This document shows positions 19,542 through 28,107 of a stretch of 54,200 nt of DNA, one piece after another. Under the pieces are notes generated by a model. The model saw nothing but the letters and a program-made list of their open reading frames with translations. It had not been told where the DNA came from and did not search any database. Source of the stretch: Gammaproteobacteria bacterium (GTDB lineage: Bacteria; Pseudomonadota; Gammaproteobacteria; Pseudomonadales; Azotimanducaceae); the NCBI GenBank assembly GCA_009837725.1, contig VXSY01000029.1, forward strand, positions 1 to 54,200. The letters run 5' to 3'. Numbering within the stretch: position 1 is the first letter of the stretch; each line of letters starts with the position of its first letter. Both the position numbers and the translations under genes were made by a program.

Positions 19542-20417
19542 ATGTTCAACACACGCGAGGGCCAGTTTGAAGCTGGCGACATCCGCACGGAATACCGCAC
19601 CTTCGAGGTGAATTCGCTCACGCCGCACATCGGTGCGGAGGTGGAAGGCGTGGACCTGTCAGAGCCGCTCTCGAACGAGCAGGCGCAGGACATCCACGAT
19701 GCGTGGATGGATTGGAAGGTGCTCGTGTTTCGCGATCAGCAGATCGACCGCGACCAGCACAAGGCGTTCGGTCGTCGCTTCGGCCGCCTGCATGTGCATC
19801 CGATGCAGCACAAGTATGGAGGCGATCCGGAAATCCTGACGGTGAAGACCACCGCCGAGTCCGCCTACACCTCCGGCGATGGCTGGCACACCGACGTCAC
19901 CTGCGACGAGGTTCCGCCGCTCGGCTCGATGCTCTATGTCACCGAAACGCCAGAGAAAGGCGGCGGCGATACCCTGTTTGCGGACATGTACCTCGCCTAT
20001 CAGCTCCTCTCGCCGTCGATTCGCGAGTTCTTGGACGATTTGACCGCAGTTCACGACGGTGCCGGCCCCTACGTCGGCGCCTACAAGTCCACGCCGCCCC
20101 CCGGCGGCTATCCCAAGAACGAGCACCCGGTGGTCATCCGCCACCCGGTCACCCGCGAGAAGATTCTCTACGTCAACCCCGGCTTCACCAGCCACATCGT
20201 GGGCCTCAGCCGCGCCGAGAGCCGCGCCGTGCTCGACATGCTCTACCAGCACGTCGCCACCACGCCGCGGCTTTGGTGTCGGGTTGACTGGAAGCCAAAC
20301 ACCCTGACGTTCTGGGACAACCGCTGCACCCAACACCACGCGGTGTGGGACTACTTCCCCAACTCCCGCTACGGCGAACGCGTCTCCATCGTCGGCGATC
20401 AGAGACCAGCGGCATGA
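19542..20417 (+). CDS. TauD/TfdA-family Fe(II)/2-oxoglutarate dioxygenase
   Basis: A 291-residue nonheme iron dioxygenase of the taurine/2,4-D dioxygenase family, which couples 2-oxoglutarate decarboxylation to hydroxylation and often cleaves sulfonates or other small organics. The iron ligands are H116 and D118 (GWHTDVT) and the distal histidine in TQHHAVWDY; the 2-oxoglutarate arginine is probably in NSRYGERVS. Start region EVNSLTPHIGAEVEGVDLSEPL is typical. The ATG at 19542 has AAGCAGGAG upstream, which is better than an earlier frame start at 19509. The next gene overlaps its stop by four bases, suggesting co-translation. Substrate unknown. Confidence 0.9.
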   Translation: MFNTREGQFEAGDIRTEYRTFEVNSLTPHIGAEVEGVDLSEPLSNEQAQDIHDAWMDWKVLVFRDQQIDRDQHKAFGRRFGRLHVHPMQHKYGGDPEILTVKTTAESAYTSGDGWHTDVTCDEVPPLGSMLYVTETPEKGGGDTLFADMYLAYQLLSPSIREFLDDLTAVHDGAGPYVGAYKSTPPPGGYPKNEHPVVIRHPVTREKILYVNPGFTSHIVGLSRAESRAVLDMLYQHVATTPRLWCRVDWKPNTLTFWDNRCTQHHAVWDYFPNSRYGERVSIVGDQRPAA

Positions 20418-20929
20418 CCACCCGAAGGAATCTCCTTGCCGGCGCCGCCCTCACCCCGCTGCTGCCGCTTGTCGCTCGCGCGGCGGTTGCCGACGCCGCG
20501 CCGTTCACCGCATCGAAGCTCGTGTACATCACGCCCCTCAAGAGCAATGGCGAGGAGAGCCGCTGCAAGGCGGAGGTGTGGTTCGGCTGGCACGAAGGCT
20601 CTTGCTACGTCGTCACTCAAGCCGACGCCTGGCGAGCCCAAGCGGTGCGCCAAGGCCTCACGCGAGCCCGACTGTGGGTGGGCGAGTTCGGGATCTGGAC
20701 CGATTCCGACGACGCCTTCCGCACCGCCCCCGAACACATGGCAACGGCCTCGCTGGTGACGGACGCCGACTTGCACGGCGCGGTGCTCGAAGCGATGGGG
20801 CCAAAGTACACCGAGGAAGGCTGGGGCACCTGGGGCAACCGCTTCCGCACCGGCCTCGCGGACGGCGACCGCGTAATGCTCCGCTACCGGTTGGACGCCT
20901 TACAGTCGACGCAAACCGTCGTCAGGTAG
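20414..20929 (+). CDS. Tat-signal protein, possible flavin/F420 split-barrel
   Basis: A 171-residue protein. The N-terminus TTRRNLLAGAALTPLLPLVARAAVADA looks like a twin-arginine signal with an Ala-x-Ala cleavage site, so export with a bound cofactor is plausible. The mature part (KLVYITPLKSNGEESRCKAEVWFGWHEGSCYVVTQADAWRAQ) resembles the PPOX/deazaflavin-dependent split-barrel pattern, but I cannot place it in a named family. It overlaps the TauD-like gene (ATGA), so the two probably form one transcript and may act on the same compound. Confidence 0.6.
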   Translation: MTTRRNLLAGAALTPLLPLVARAAVADAAPFTASKLVYITPLKSNGEESRCKAEVWFGWHEGSCYVVTQADAWRAQAVRQGLTRARLWVGEFGIWTDSDDAFRTAPEHMATASLVTDADLHGAVLEAMGPKYTEEGWGTWGNRFRTGLADGDRVMLRYRLDALQSTQTVVR

Positions 20930-20999
20930 GGACGCCTATTGTTAACGCGATTTCCGCAGCCAGCTGGTCTCGCAGTGTCTTGCCGCCGGAGGGAGGAGG

Positions 21000-21084
21000 T
21001 GCTGAGGCCCGCCGCTTCGAGTCCCCGAGAGACTTGCGCCGCCAAGAGCGCGTCGGTGTGGGAGTAGCTGAGAAAGACGTTCAT
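21000..21084 (-). pseudogene. TIR-domain N-terminal fragment
   Basis: From an ATG at 21084 the minus strand reads MNVFLSYSHTDALLAAQVSR then GLEAAGL. This is the start of a TIR domain: strand A FLSYSH, the acidic residue after it, and an amphipathic helix before the strand-B glycine. After about 28 residues the similarity stops, and the frame ends at a stop near 20884. TIR domains in bacteria often serve anti-phage NADases; here only a remnant is left. Confidence 0.55.
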
Positions 21085-21185
21085 GGGCTCGTGGGCCCAG
21101 CCGCTGCCAAATGACCTTGGCGACAAAACGTAGCAACAGCCGCCACCTTCGTTCAAGCCCCTCCTACCGGCATTGGCGAGCTCTC

Positions 21186-21208
21186 GGAGGGAGGGCGTCC
21201 CGCCCTCC
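21186..21208. repeat. GGAGGGCG-family palindromic repeat, copy 1
   Basis: GGAGGGCGTCCCGCCCTCC core preceded by GGAG; GGAGGGCG pairs with CGCCCTCC around a three-base loop. Further copies lie at 21272, 27035, 31394 and 31522, all between genes. Confidence 0.75.
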
Positions 21209-21271
21209 ACCGCGCCGCAAGGCGCAGAACACTCGCTCCACCACAAGGCTGCGCGCCCTCGCGGGCGCGAT

Positions 21272-21290
21272 GGAGGGCGAGACGCCCTCC
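21272..21290. repeat. GGAGGGCG-family palindromic repeat, copy 2
   Basis: GGAGGGCGAGACGCCCTCC, an inverted version of copy 1 with a different loop, 64 bases away from it. The two copies could also pair with each other. Confidence 0.72.
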
Positions 21291-21363
21291 GTCCAGAGGA
21301 CGGCGACGCTAGAGGCCAAACGCATCCGCTCGCTTGCTTCGCGGTTTCCTACAGCGCGGCCTC

Positions 21364-21828
21364 CTAGCGCCGCAACGTAGCAACTACCCGAGCGGGGTCG
21401 TCGACGCTCACGAGCACTGCCGTGCCGTTCGACAATGGCAAGTACACGACTGCAGTCTTGTCCGTCAGCGCGGTAAGTGCCTTGGTGCCATCGCGTAGCT
21501 TCACCCATCCAACCAGGAACCCCGGAAGGCCGATCCCATTCGTGCGTATCACCGGCGCATGGTCCGAATCGTCTAGCAGGTACAGTTCGCGGACGCCTGC
21601 GCTCAGCACTTCGGCCCGACTAATCGTGCGGCCGTAGAGCGGCACGTCGAGCACGACTTCGTCCACTTCGATGCGCAGTGACGCCCTCGTGAAGAGATAG
21701 GCGTAAAGGGCGAACAGCACAGCCATGACCAGCAGGCCAACCCCGATCACCCGCGTTGTAACCGACGCGAACGCGCCAAGCCACAGCAGGCCGCCCAAAC
21801 CAAGGAGCGAAACGACGATCAGGCCCAT
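21364..21828 (-). CDS. Membrane protein with PH-domain-like C-terminus
   Basis: A 154-residue hypothetical protein. Two transmembrane helices occupy the N-terminus (IVVSLLGLGGLLWLGAF and IGVGLLVMAVLFALYAYLF). They are followed by a soluble beta-rich part (SLRIEVDEVVLDVPLYGRTISRAEVLSAGVRELYLLDD, then IGLPGFLVGWVKLRDGTKALTALTD) that resembles the bacterial PH (YdbS/YvbH-like) fold. Such proteins are poorly characterised envelope factors. Its stop lies at 21364 beside repeats, and it is upstream of nothing on the same strand. I cannot assign a function; the PH assignment is by pattern only. Confidence 0.65.
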   Translation of the reverse strand: MGLIVVSLLGLGGLLWLGAFASVTTRVIGVGLLVMAVLFALYAYLFTRASLRIEVDEVVLDVPLYGRTISRAEVLSAGVRELYLLDDSDHAPVIRTNGIGLPGFLVGWVKLRDGTKALTALTDKTAVVYLPLSNGTAVLVSVDDPARVVATLRR

Positions 21829-21923
21829 GATGGTGATCGCCAGTGTGCCCGGGAAGGGATGCCTACAACCTCCGTCACCCTACACCCGCGTCTCCTACCT
21901 TGTTGCTCAGGCGTTTGCGGCGC

Positions 21924-23054
21924 TCAGGCACCCAAGTTGTAGAACCGATCCACGTTGCCGCCAAGGATCTTCGCCTGCGACTCGGCATCGAGGCTGGCGA
22001 TGCCTTCTTTGAGTTCCGCCACGACGCCGTAGGAGGCGTCGATGTGGGGGTAGTCGGAGGCCCAGGTGACGTAGTCGGCGCCGATGTGGCGGACGACTTC
22101 GGCGGTCATGCCTTCGTCGGGGTCCATCGAGATCAGGCATTGGCGGTAGAAGTAGTCGCTGGGCTTGAGCTTGAACGGGGCGGCTCGGTGCATCACTTCG
22201 GCCTTGTGGTCGAGGCGATCGAGCCAGGCGGAGATCCAGTTGCCGCCGGCTTCGAGCACGGAGCATTTCAGGTTGGGATAACGCTCGAATAGGCCCGATG
22301 CCAGCATCGCCGTGAAGGCGGCCATCACGTCGATGGCGAGGAAAGCGAAGAAGAAGAGCGCCGAGCCCACGTTGGGTGCCGGCATGTGGTGATAGGCATT
22401 CCGTTCGCGCACCACGACGTGGAAGCCGACGGGCATATCGAGGTCTTGGGCTGCGGCCCAGAAGCGGTCGTACACCGGGTCGGCTAGCTGGCGGCCGTTG
22501 CGCGCCGGGGCGTCCGGCGAGAGATAGATGCCGACGCAGCCTTCCTTGCGGGCGCGCTCGGCTTCCGCCACGGCGCCTTCAGGGTCGATGAGCGAGATGT
22601 GCGCCACCGGATGCAGCCTTGAGGGATCGTGATTGGCAAAGTCCACGATCCAGCGGTTGTAGGCGCGGGTGTAGGCAGTGGCGAGCGCGGGATCCTCCAC
22701 GTTGCCTTCCCAGCAGATGCCGATGGTTGGGTAGAGGATGGCGGCGTCGATGCCCTCGTCGTCGAGCACCTTGAGCCTTGCCGCAGGATCGTACGAACCG
22801 GGCGGCGACCCGGCGGCGTAGCTGTAGTCCTCCGTCAGACTGCCGAGCATTCCCGAATCGAGATCGATGCCGCCGAGCGTGCCGAGGTTGCCGCGCAGGA
22901 GCCGCATGGGCTGGTTGTCGATCCAAAGGCGCTCGAACCCCTCGTCGTCCGGGGCGATGCGGATGGCGCGGTCGCGAAAGGCGGGATCGATGTAGCGCTC
23001 CCACGTGTCTGCCGGCTCCAGAATGTGCCCATCGGCATCTACCACTCGACTCAT
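21924..23054 (-). CDS. Amidohydrolase-2 family metal-dependent hydrolase
   Basis: A 376-residue member of the amidohydrolase-2 (ACMSD-like) family, which uses one metal for hydrolytic or decarboxylation chemistry. The N-terminal VVDADGHILEP holds metal ligands. VGFHVVV gives a likely third histidine, and WASDYPHID gives the final aspartate. Also seen are ILYPTIG, AHISLIDPEGAVAEAERARKEGCVGIYL and LEAGGNWISAWLDRLDH, common in the TIM-barrel group found in marine and actinobacterial genomes. It lies next to a TonB-dependent receptor on the same strand, so the two might serve uptake and breakdown of one compound; that is inference. Substrate unknown. Confidence 0.88.
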   Translation of the reverse strand: MSRVVDADGHILEPADTWERYIDPAFRDRAIRIAPDDEGFERLWIDNQPMRLLRGNLGTLGGIDLDSGMLGSLTEDYSYAAGSPPGSYDPAARLKVLDDEGIDAAILYPTIGICWEGNVEDPALATAYTRAYNRWIVDFANHDPSRLHPVAHISLIDPEGAVAEAERARKEGCVGIYLSPDAPARNGRQLADPVYDRFWAAAQDLDMPVGFHVVVRERNAYHHMPAPNVGSALFFFAFLAIDVMAAFTAMLASGLFERYPNLKCSVLEAGGNWISAWLDRLDHKAEVMHRAAPFKLKPSDYFYRQCLISMDPDEGMTAEVVRHIGADYVTWASDYPHIDASYGVVAELKEGIASLDAESQAKILGGNVDRFYNLGA

Positions 23055-23173
23055 TGGCGGCCTCTACATTTGCGTGTGCGTGTAGCGTTGGCCACGAACA
23101 GGCAAGTGTCAATGGGCCAAAGGAAAGGGCACCCTCTTCCCGGCAGCAACCGCACTGATCTCGGAAGGGCCCT

Positions 23174-25579
23174 TCAACGCCCCCGGAACTCGGCCACGAC
23201 CGTCAGCGAAGCCGTCCTCGGAGGGCCAATCCAGGCGCCCTGCCCAGCGACTCCGCCAAGGTGCTCCTCATCGAAGAGGTTGTTGACGACGCCCTGCAAC
23301 TGCAATCCGGCGAGTCGCCCGAAGGAGAACCGCCAGTCAACGCCCACGTGCAGGTCGGCGGTGCCGTATCGCTCAAGACGCCACGAGTTGCCGAAGTCCA
23401 CAAAGCGAGCGCCGGTGACCTTGTGGCTGATGCCCGCACGCACGGGCCCTCGTCGCCAGTCGAGGGCCACCGCCAACATGCTCGCCGGCACCCCCACGAC
23501 GCGGTTGCCGGGCACAACGCCGAGCTCGGCGTCGAGTCGATCCCTGCCGGTGCCTAGCTGGCGTGAGTCATTGCGCGTGTACGCCAGGTACAGCTCCACC
23601 TCCGCCACGCGAAGCTGCGCGGACAGCTCGACGCCGCGGGACTCGACGCCTCCCGCGTTCAGGAAGGCGCCGTCGGTGCCGATGAGGAAGTTCGGTCCGG
23701 CCACGCCTTCGGTGTCCACGAACGCGACTCGGTTGCGGAACGCGGTGTCGTACCAAGTCGCCGCCACCGCGAGCCCTTCGCGGCCAAACCGCAGCCCCAC
23801 GTCCACGTTTCGCGCCGACTCGGGATCGAGCCCCGCGAGATCAGAGCGGGGACGCTCGAGCAACAGATCGGAGTACGCCCGGTGATTCTCCGCAACCCCG
23901 CCGAATAGCTCGAGGCCCGGCACAGGCGTGTCCAGCACCAGCCCCGCCGAGAGAAGAACCGGAGAGTTGCTGTCGATGACGGCATCCGGCACGTCGCCCT
24001 GCGCATCGTTGCGCTCCAGCCGTTGGCGCAGCCGCTTGATGCCCGCGCCAAGACGAAGCGGGCCGACCGTCACCGACTCTTCCAAGTACCACTTTGTGGT
24101 CCACGCCGGGTAGCGGCGGGCGTACTGACGCCAATAGGGCGTTGGGTCGAACGCGAAACCGATCCGCGTGTCCAGAATTGCGTGCCAGTCGCGTGATTCA
24201 TCCCGCTTGTAGCCTCCATGCCAGAGTCCGCCGCGCAAGCGGCTCTCGACCGGCCCAAGATCCGCGCGCCAGTCGAGGTCAACCGCGAACCCGGCGCGAC
24301 CCTTGTGGTAGTGGGTGTGCCGATACGACTGCACGGCCAGTGCGCCCGGCTCGTGGCAGGCGGCATCGGCCTCGGGTCCGCTGCCGCCGTAGGGGAACGT
24401 GATGCTGGACCGGCAGCCTGGGAACGGTAGGAGCCGGACGCCGCGCGCATCGACGAAGTACGTCCTGCCAAGAAACGCGCCGCCGTTGACGACCCGCCCC
24501 GCCAGCCGCTCCGACTCAGGGCCACCGCCGTCGTCAACCACATCCACCAGATATGGCGGCAGCCAGTCGCCGCGCCCGTCGTTGCGGTGGTAGTACACGC
24601 CGCCGGAGAGCGTCGCCTCGCCGAACGACCCTTCCAGCTTGACGTAGGAGAAGGCGTTCTCGCGCAGCGTTGACCAGCCGGGTCGGTAGAGCTGGTCGAG
24701 GTGCGGCATGCCGGTCCAATCGGCGGTGAGGCGATCCCAGCGTGGGTCGGCGGCATAGTCCGCCGCGCTGAATAGGCGCTGGTAGTTGTCCTCGTGCACG
24801 TCGTCCCAAGAGAGGTAAGCCGTGAGGTCTGCCATGCCCATCGTTGCCGTCAGCTTCGCCGCTACGTGCGTGCGCTCGTTGTCGGCGCTCTGGTTCACCC
24901 AGTCGGTTGCCGTCTGCCGCGATGCCGACAGCCACGCCAAAGCGCCGCCGAATACGGGCCCCGTATCGAAGCGGACGGACCATCTGGCGCCGTCGAAGCT
25001 GGCGCGCGTCAGCGCCGCCGTGACTTGGCGCGTGTCGAGCGGATCGCTCGTGCGGAAGTCGAGCGTGCCCCCCAACGCTTCGGTGGACCGGGACGCGATG
25101 TCGGCGGTGCCCTGGGATACGGCAACCCCGGCGAGGTTCGTCGAGTCCACATAGCGGCCCGCCTTGGCGCCGCCGCCGTAGTTGGAGTTGCCGTTCGGCA
25201 TGCCATCGATGGTCATGCCAAGCTGCTGTTCATCGAGGCTGATCTGGAAGCCACGCATCGAAATCGTCGTGGACCAGTCGTCGAAGCCAAAGGCGTCGCC
25301 TTCCTGGATGGACACTCCCGGAAGGTTGTCGGCCGTTGCCAGAACGCTCGTCAGCGGCGATTGCTGACGCTGCATCGCGGCGGTGGACTCGGCGTTGGCA
25401 AACGCCACCTCCCGCTTTGCCACCACGACGACTTCCTCGAATGCCGGCTCCTCGGGCTCATGCTCCGGCGCGCCGGCAATGGGAACCGTCAACAACGCAT
25501 AGCAGAAAGCGACTGTCTGGGGCTGAATGTGGGCATGCCAGCCACGAGACCGCTGGCCCCCGTCTCCCACACCCGACAT
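23174..25579 (-). CDS. TonB-dependent receptor, full length
   Basis: An 801-residue outer-membrane transporter. An N-terminal signal-like region (VAFCYALLTVPIAG) is followed by a TonB-box-like EEVVVVAKRE and a plug with ISMRGFQIS, GMTIDGMPNGNSNYGGGAK and STEALGGTLDFRTSDP. A barrel of many amphipathic strands follows, ending LQGVVNNLFDEEHLGG and VVAEFRGR. Unusually, the last residue is not aromatic. Loop segments contain cysteines (PFPGCRSS, EADAACHEP) that could form a disulfide. It lies upstream of the amidohydrolase on the same strand with a 119-base gap. The ligand cannot be inferred; TonB receptors carry siderophores, vitamins, sugars or aromatic compounds. Confidence 0.9.
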   Translation of the reverse strand: MSGVGDGGQRSRGWHAHIQPQTVAFCYALLTVPIAGAPEHEPEEPAFEEVVVVAKREVAFANAESTAAMQRQQSPLTSVLATADNLPGVSIQEGDAFGFDDWSTTISMRGFQISLDEQQLGMTIDGMPNGNSNYGGGAKAGRYVDSTNLAGVAVSQGTADIASRSTEALGGTLDFRTSDPLDTRQVTAALTRASFDGARWSVRFDTGPVFGGALAWLSASRQTATDWVNQSADNERTHVAAKLTATMGMADLTAYLSWDDVHEDNYQRLFSAADYAADPRWDRLTADWTGMPHLDQLYRPGWSTLRENAFSYVKLEGSFGEATLSGGVYYHRNDGRGDWLPPYLVDVVDDGGGPESERLAGRVVNGGAFLGRTYFVDARGVRLLPFPGCRSSITFPYGGSGPEADAACHEPGALAVQSYRHTHYHKGRAGFAVDLDWRADLGPVESRLRGGLWHGGYKRDESRDWHAILDTRIGFAFDPTPYWRQYARRYPAWTTKWYLEESVTVGPLRLGAGIKRLRQRLERNDAQGDVPDAVIDSNSPVLLSAGLVLDTPVPGLELFGGVAENHRAYSDLLLERPRSDLAGLDPESARNVDVGLRFGREGLAVAATWYDTAFRNRVAFVDTEGVAGPNFLIGTDGAFLNAGGVESRGVELSAQLRVAEVELYLAYTRNDSRQLGTGRDRLDAELGVVPGNRVVGVPASMLAVALDWRRGPVRAGISHKVTGARFVDFGNSWRLERYGTADLHVGVDWRFSFGRLAGLQLQGVVNNLFDEEHLGGVAGQGAWIGPPRTASLTVVAEFRGR

Positions 25580-25720
25580 GACTCGCCCTCACGACGCCCT
25601 TCCATGCAGGATCCTATAGACAACGCAATGTCAGCACGGCACTTGGACGCAAGGCGCGAAAGCCGTACGCTTCCCCGCCGCGCGAGCCCGTGGCGTTTTT
25701 CGGGGGCGCGTCCCCCAACT

Positions 25721-25734
25721 CTTGCCTAGGCAAG
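25721..25734. promoter_or_regulatory. Perfect palindrome before glyA
   Basis: CTTGCCTAGGCAAG is a perfect 14-bp palindrome 17 bases before the glyA ATG, just upstream of the TTGGAG ribosome-binding site. A GC hairpin (GGGGG-CGCGT-CCCCC) lies just before it. It could be an operator or mRNA structure; no riboswitch fold is evident. Confidence 0.45.
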
Positions 25735-25751
25735 TCCCTTGGAGTCACCGC

Positions 25752-27032
25752 ATGAACACCGAAGACGCCGCGACTCGCAATCGCGACCTGCTTGCCGAGA
25801 ACGACGCCGAGATTCACGCCGCGCTCGCCGGCGAGGAGCGGCGTCAGCGCCTCGGCATCGAGCTGATTCCGTCCGAGAACTACACCTATCCCGAGGTCTT
25901 GGCCGTGCTTGGGTCGGTGTTCACGAACAAGTACTCGGAAGGCTATCCGGGGCGCCGGTACTACGGCGGCCAGGAGTTCACCGACGTGATCGAGCGCACC
26001 GCGCGGAGCCGGGCGCGCAAGCTCTTTGGCGCGGAACATGCGAATGTGCAGCCGCTGTCCGGGGCGCCGATGAATGCCGCGGTGTATCTCGCGATGCTGG
26101 AGCCGGGCGACACCGTGCTCGGCATGGATCTGTCGCACGGCGGCCACCTCACGCATGGCGCGCCGGTTTCGCACATGGGCAAGCTCTACAACTGGGTGCG
26201 CTACAAGTCCGATCCAAGCGCCGGCGGTCGGATCGACTTCGACGCCTTGCGCGAGACCGCCATCGAACACCGTCCGAAGCTCGTGGTGTGCGGTTACTCC
26301 TCCTATCCGCGCGACTACGACTACGCCGAGTTCAAGGCCATTGCGGACGAGGTGGGGGCGATGACGATGGCGGACGTGTCGCACATCGGCGGGCTCATTG
26401 CCGGCGGCGTCATGTCCAACCCCTGCGACTACGGCTTCGATTTCGTCACCACCACCACGCACAAGTCGCTGCGCGGGCCGCGCGGCGGGATGATCCTGAC
26501 GAAAAAGGAGTTCCGGCGCGCGATCGACAGCTCCGTGTTCCCGGGCCTGCAGGGCGGCCCGCACATGAATCAGGTGGCGGGCGTCGCGGTGACGCTCGGC
26601 AAGGCGCTCGAGCCTTCCTTCAAGGGTTACGCCCAGGCTGTGCTCGAGAACGCGCGAGCGCTGGCGGATACGCTCATGGCGGGCGGCGCCAAGCTCGTCA
26701 CCGGTGGCACCGACAACCACATGATGGTGCTTGACTGCGTCGCCAGCTTCGGCATCGACGGCCGGGTGGCGGAGGAAGCGCTCGACGAAGTGTCCATCAC
26801 CTGCAACAAGCAGATCATTCCGGACGACCCCAACCCCCCCTTGCGCCCGAGCGGCATTCGCCTGGGCACCCCGGCGGCCACCACGCGGGGGATGGGCCTC
26901 AAGGAAATGGAACGTCTGGCCGGGTGGATTCTGCGCACGCTTCAGAGCCACGACGACGAGAGAACCTTGGCGCAGGTGAAGGGGGAGGTTGAGGAGCTTT
27001 GCTCCGGATTTCCGGTGCCAGGGTTGCCGTAG
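25752..27032 (+). CDS. glyA: Serine hydroxymethyltransferase
   Basis: GlyA interconverts serine and glycine with tetrahydrofolate, the main source of one-carbon units. The 426-residue PLP enzyme has ELIPSENYTYPEVL, the NKYSEGYPGRRYYGG signature, NVQPLSGAPMNAAVYLAML, the MADVSHIGGLIAGG strand and the PLP lysine in TTTTHKSLRGPRGG (K238). RPSGIRLGTPAATTRGM closes the active site. The start at 25752 has a GGAG site. A perfect palindrome precedes it and a strong GC hairpin of a dispersed repeat follows three bases after the stop. It stands alone, followed by sulfate-activation genes. Confidence 0.95.
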   Translation: MNTEDAATRNRDLLAENDAEIHAALAGEERRQRLGIELIPSENYTYPEVLAVLGSVFTNKYSEGYPGRRYYGGQEFTDVIERTARSRARKLFGAEHANVQPLSGAPMNAAVYLAMLEPGDTVLGMDLSHGGHLTHGAPVSHMGKLYNWVRYKSDPSAGGRIDFDALRETAIEHRPKLVVCGYSSYPRDYDYAEFKAIADEVGAMTMADVSHIGGLIAGGVMSNPCDYGFDFVTTTTHKSLRGPRGGMILTKKEFRRAIDSSVFPGLQGGPHMNQVAGVAVTLGKALEPSFKGYAQAVLENARALADTLMAGGAKLVTGGTDNHMMVLDCVASFGIDGRVAEEALDEVSITCNKQIIPDDPNPPLRPSGIRLGTPAATTRGMGLKEMERLAGWILRTLQSHDDERTLAQVKGEVEELCSGFPVPGLP

Positions 27033-27034
27033 CC

Positions 27035-27061
27035 GGAGGGAGGGCGTCCCGCCCTCCCTCC
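27035..27061. repeat. GGAGGGCG-family palindrome after glyA, possible terminator
   Basis: GGAGGGAGGGCG and CGCCCTCCCTCC form a perfect 12-bp stem around TCC, starting three bases after the glyA stop. It belongs to the dispersed family seen at 21.2 and 31.4-31.5 kb. It has no T tract, so a terminator role is only possible. Confidence 0.7.
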
Positions 27062-27106
27062 GGGTTCGTCCACAGCAAGAACCGCGTTGCCGGCGTAACC
27101 ATATAG

Positions 27107-27127
27107 CCACTTCGACTAGGGAAGTGG
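27107..27127. promoter_or_regulatory. Inverted repeat at the cysD start
   Basis: CCACTTC and GAAGTGG flank seven bases and end one base before the GTG start of cysD, covering its AGGGA ribosome-binding site. A hairpin here could limit translation. Confidence 0.4.
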
Positions 27128-27128
27128 C

Positions 27129-28094
27129 GTGCAAAAGCCTAGAATGCGCGCCCCCGAATCAACGGCCTTGCCTGGAAGCGTCTTGGCTGCCGGATACACG
27201 CTCACGCATCTCAAGCAGCTTGAGGCGGAGAGCATTCACATCATTCGCGAGGTGGTCGCCGAGTTCGAGCGGCCCGTGATGCTCTACTCCATCGGCAAGG
27301 ATTCGTCGGTGCTGCTGCACCTTGCGAAGAAAGCGTTCTATCCGGGCCCGCTGCCGTTCCCTCTCCTGCACGTGGACACGACGTGGAAATTCCGCGCCAT
27401 GATCGAGTTTCGCGACCGCATCACTAGGGAGCAGGACCTCGATCTCATCGTCCACACCAACCAGCAGGGCGTCGCCGACAACGTGACGCCGTTCACCTAC
27501 GGCAGCAAGAAATACACCGACATCATGAAGACCCAAGCGCTCCTGGCGGCGCTTGACGAGCACGGCTTCGATGCGGCCTTCGGCGGTGCCAGGCGGGACG
27601 AGGAGAAATCCCGCGCCAAGGAACGGGTGTATTCGGTGCGCGACGGCGGCCACCGCTGGGATCCGAAGAACCAGCGCCCGGAGCTTTGGCGGCTCTATAA
27701 CGGCAACATCAACCGGGGCGAGGAGGTGCGGGTCTTCCCGCTCTCGAACTGGACCGAGCTCGACGTTTGGCAATACGTCTATCTCGAAGGCATCGAGATC
27801 GTGCCGCTGTACTTCGCCGCCGAGCGTCCGGTGGTGGAACGCGACGGCACGCTCATCATGGTGGACGACGAGCGCATGGAACTCGAAGCCGGCGAAGAAC
27901 CGCAACTGCGCTCCGTGCGCTTCCGCACCCTCGGCTGCTATCCGCTCTCCGGCGCCATCGAGTCCGACGCCAGCACCCTGCCGGAGGTGATCCAGGAGAT
28001 GCTCATCGCCCGCCACTCGGAGCGGCAGGGGCGGCTGATCGACTACGACGCCACCGGTTCCATGGAGCAGAAGAAGCGCGAGGGGTATTTCTGA
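27129..28094 (+). CDS. cysD: Sulfate adenylyltransferase subunit 2
   Basis: CysD is the catalytic small subunit of ATP sulfurylase, which makes adenosine 5'-phosphosulfate from ATP and sulfate. The 321-residue protein has the PP-loop-type [23 protein letters not shown], the [10 protein letters not shown] strand, [32 protein letters not shown] and the C-terminal [13 protein letters not shown] and [10 protein letters not shown]. The GTG at 27129 follows an AGGGA site; an ATG at 27144 is possible. The N-terminal 20 residues before [17 protein letters not shown] are extra compared with E. coli. It is followed 13 bases later by cysNC, its GTPase partner. Confidence 0.96.
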   Translation: MQKPRMRAPESTALPGSVLAAGYTLTHLKQLEAESIHIIREVVAEFERPVMLYSIGKDSSVLLHLAKKAFYPGPLPFPLLHVDTTWKFRAMIEFRDRITREQDLDLIVHTNQQGVADNVTPFTYGSKKYTDIMKTQALLAALDEHGFDAAFGGARRDEEKSRAKERVYSVRDGGHRWDPKNQRPELWRLYNGNINRGEEVRVFPLSNWTELDVWQYVYLEGIEIVPLYFAAERPVVERDGTLIMVDDERMELEAGEEPQLRSVRFRTLGCYPLSGAIESDASTLPEVIQEMLIARHSERQGRLIDYDATGSMEQKKREGYF

Positions 28095-28107
28095 TGGGTG
28101 CGCGCCC

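Larger units (their letters stand above)
20930..21363. other. 434-base spacer with TIR fragment and palindromes
   Basis: No intact gene. It contains a short TIR-like coding fragment on the minus strand (21000-21084) and two palindromic GGAGGGCG-type repeats (21186-21208, 21272-21290). A GCGCGGCCTCCT motif near 21355 recurs from about 9160. The area looks like a decayed intergenic region that gathered repeats. Confidence 0.6.

Noticed and set aside
17238-19628. 796-codon minus-strand frame opposite hipA and the lipoprotein gene
   Set aside because: It spans several real genes in antisense and shows no family motif.
25580-25751. Possible riboswitch before glyA
   Set aside because: Only a palindrome and a GC hairpin are seen; no conserved glycine or SAM aptamer core.
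25614-27134. 506-codon minus-strand frame opposite glyA
   Set aside because: Shadow of glyA; no signature.
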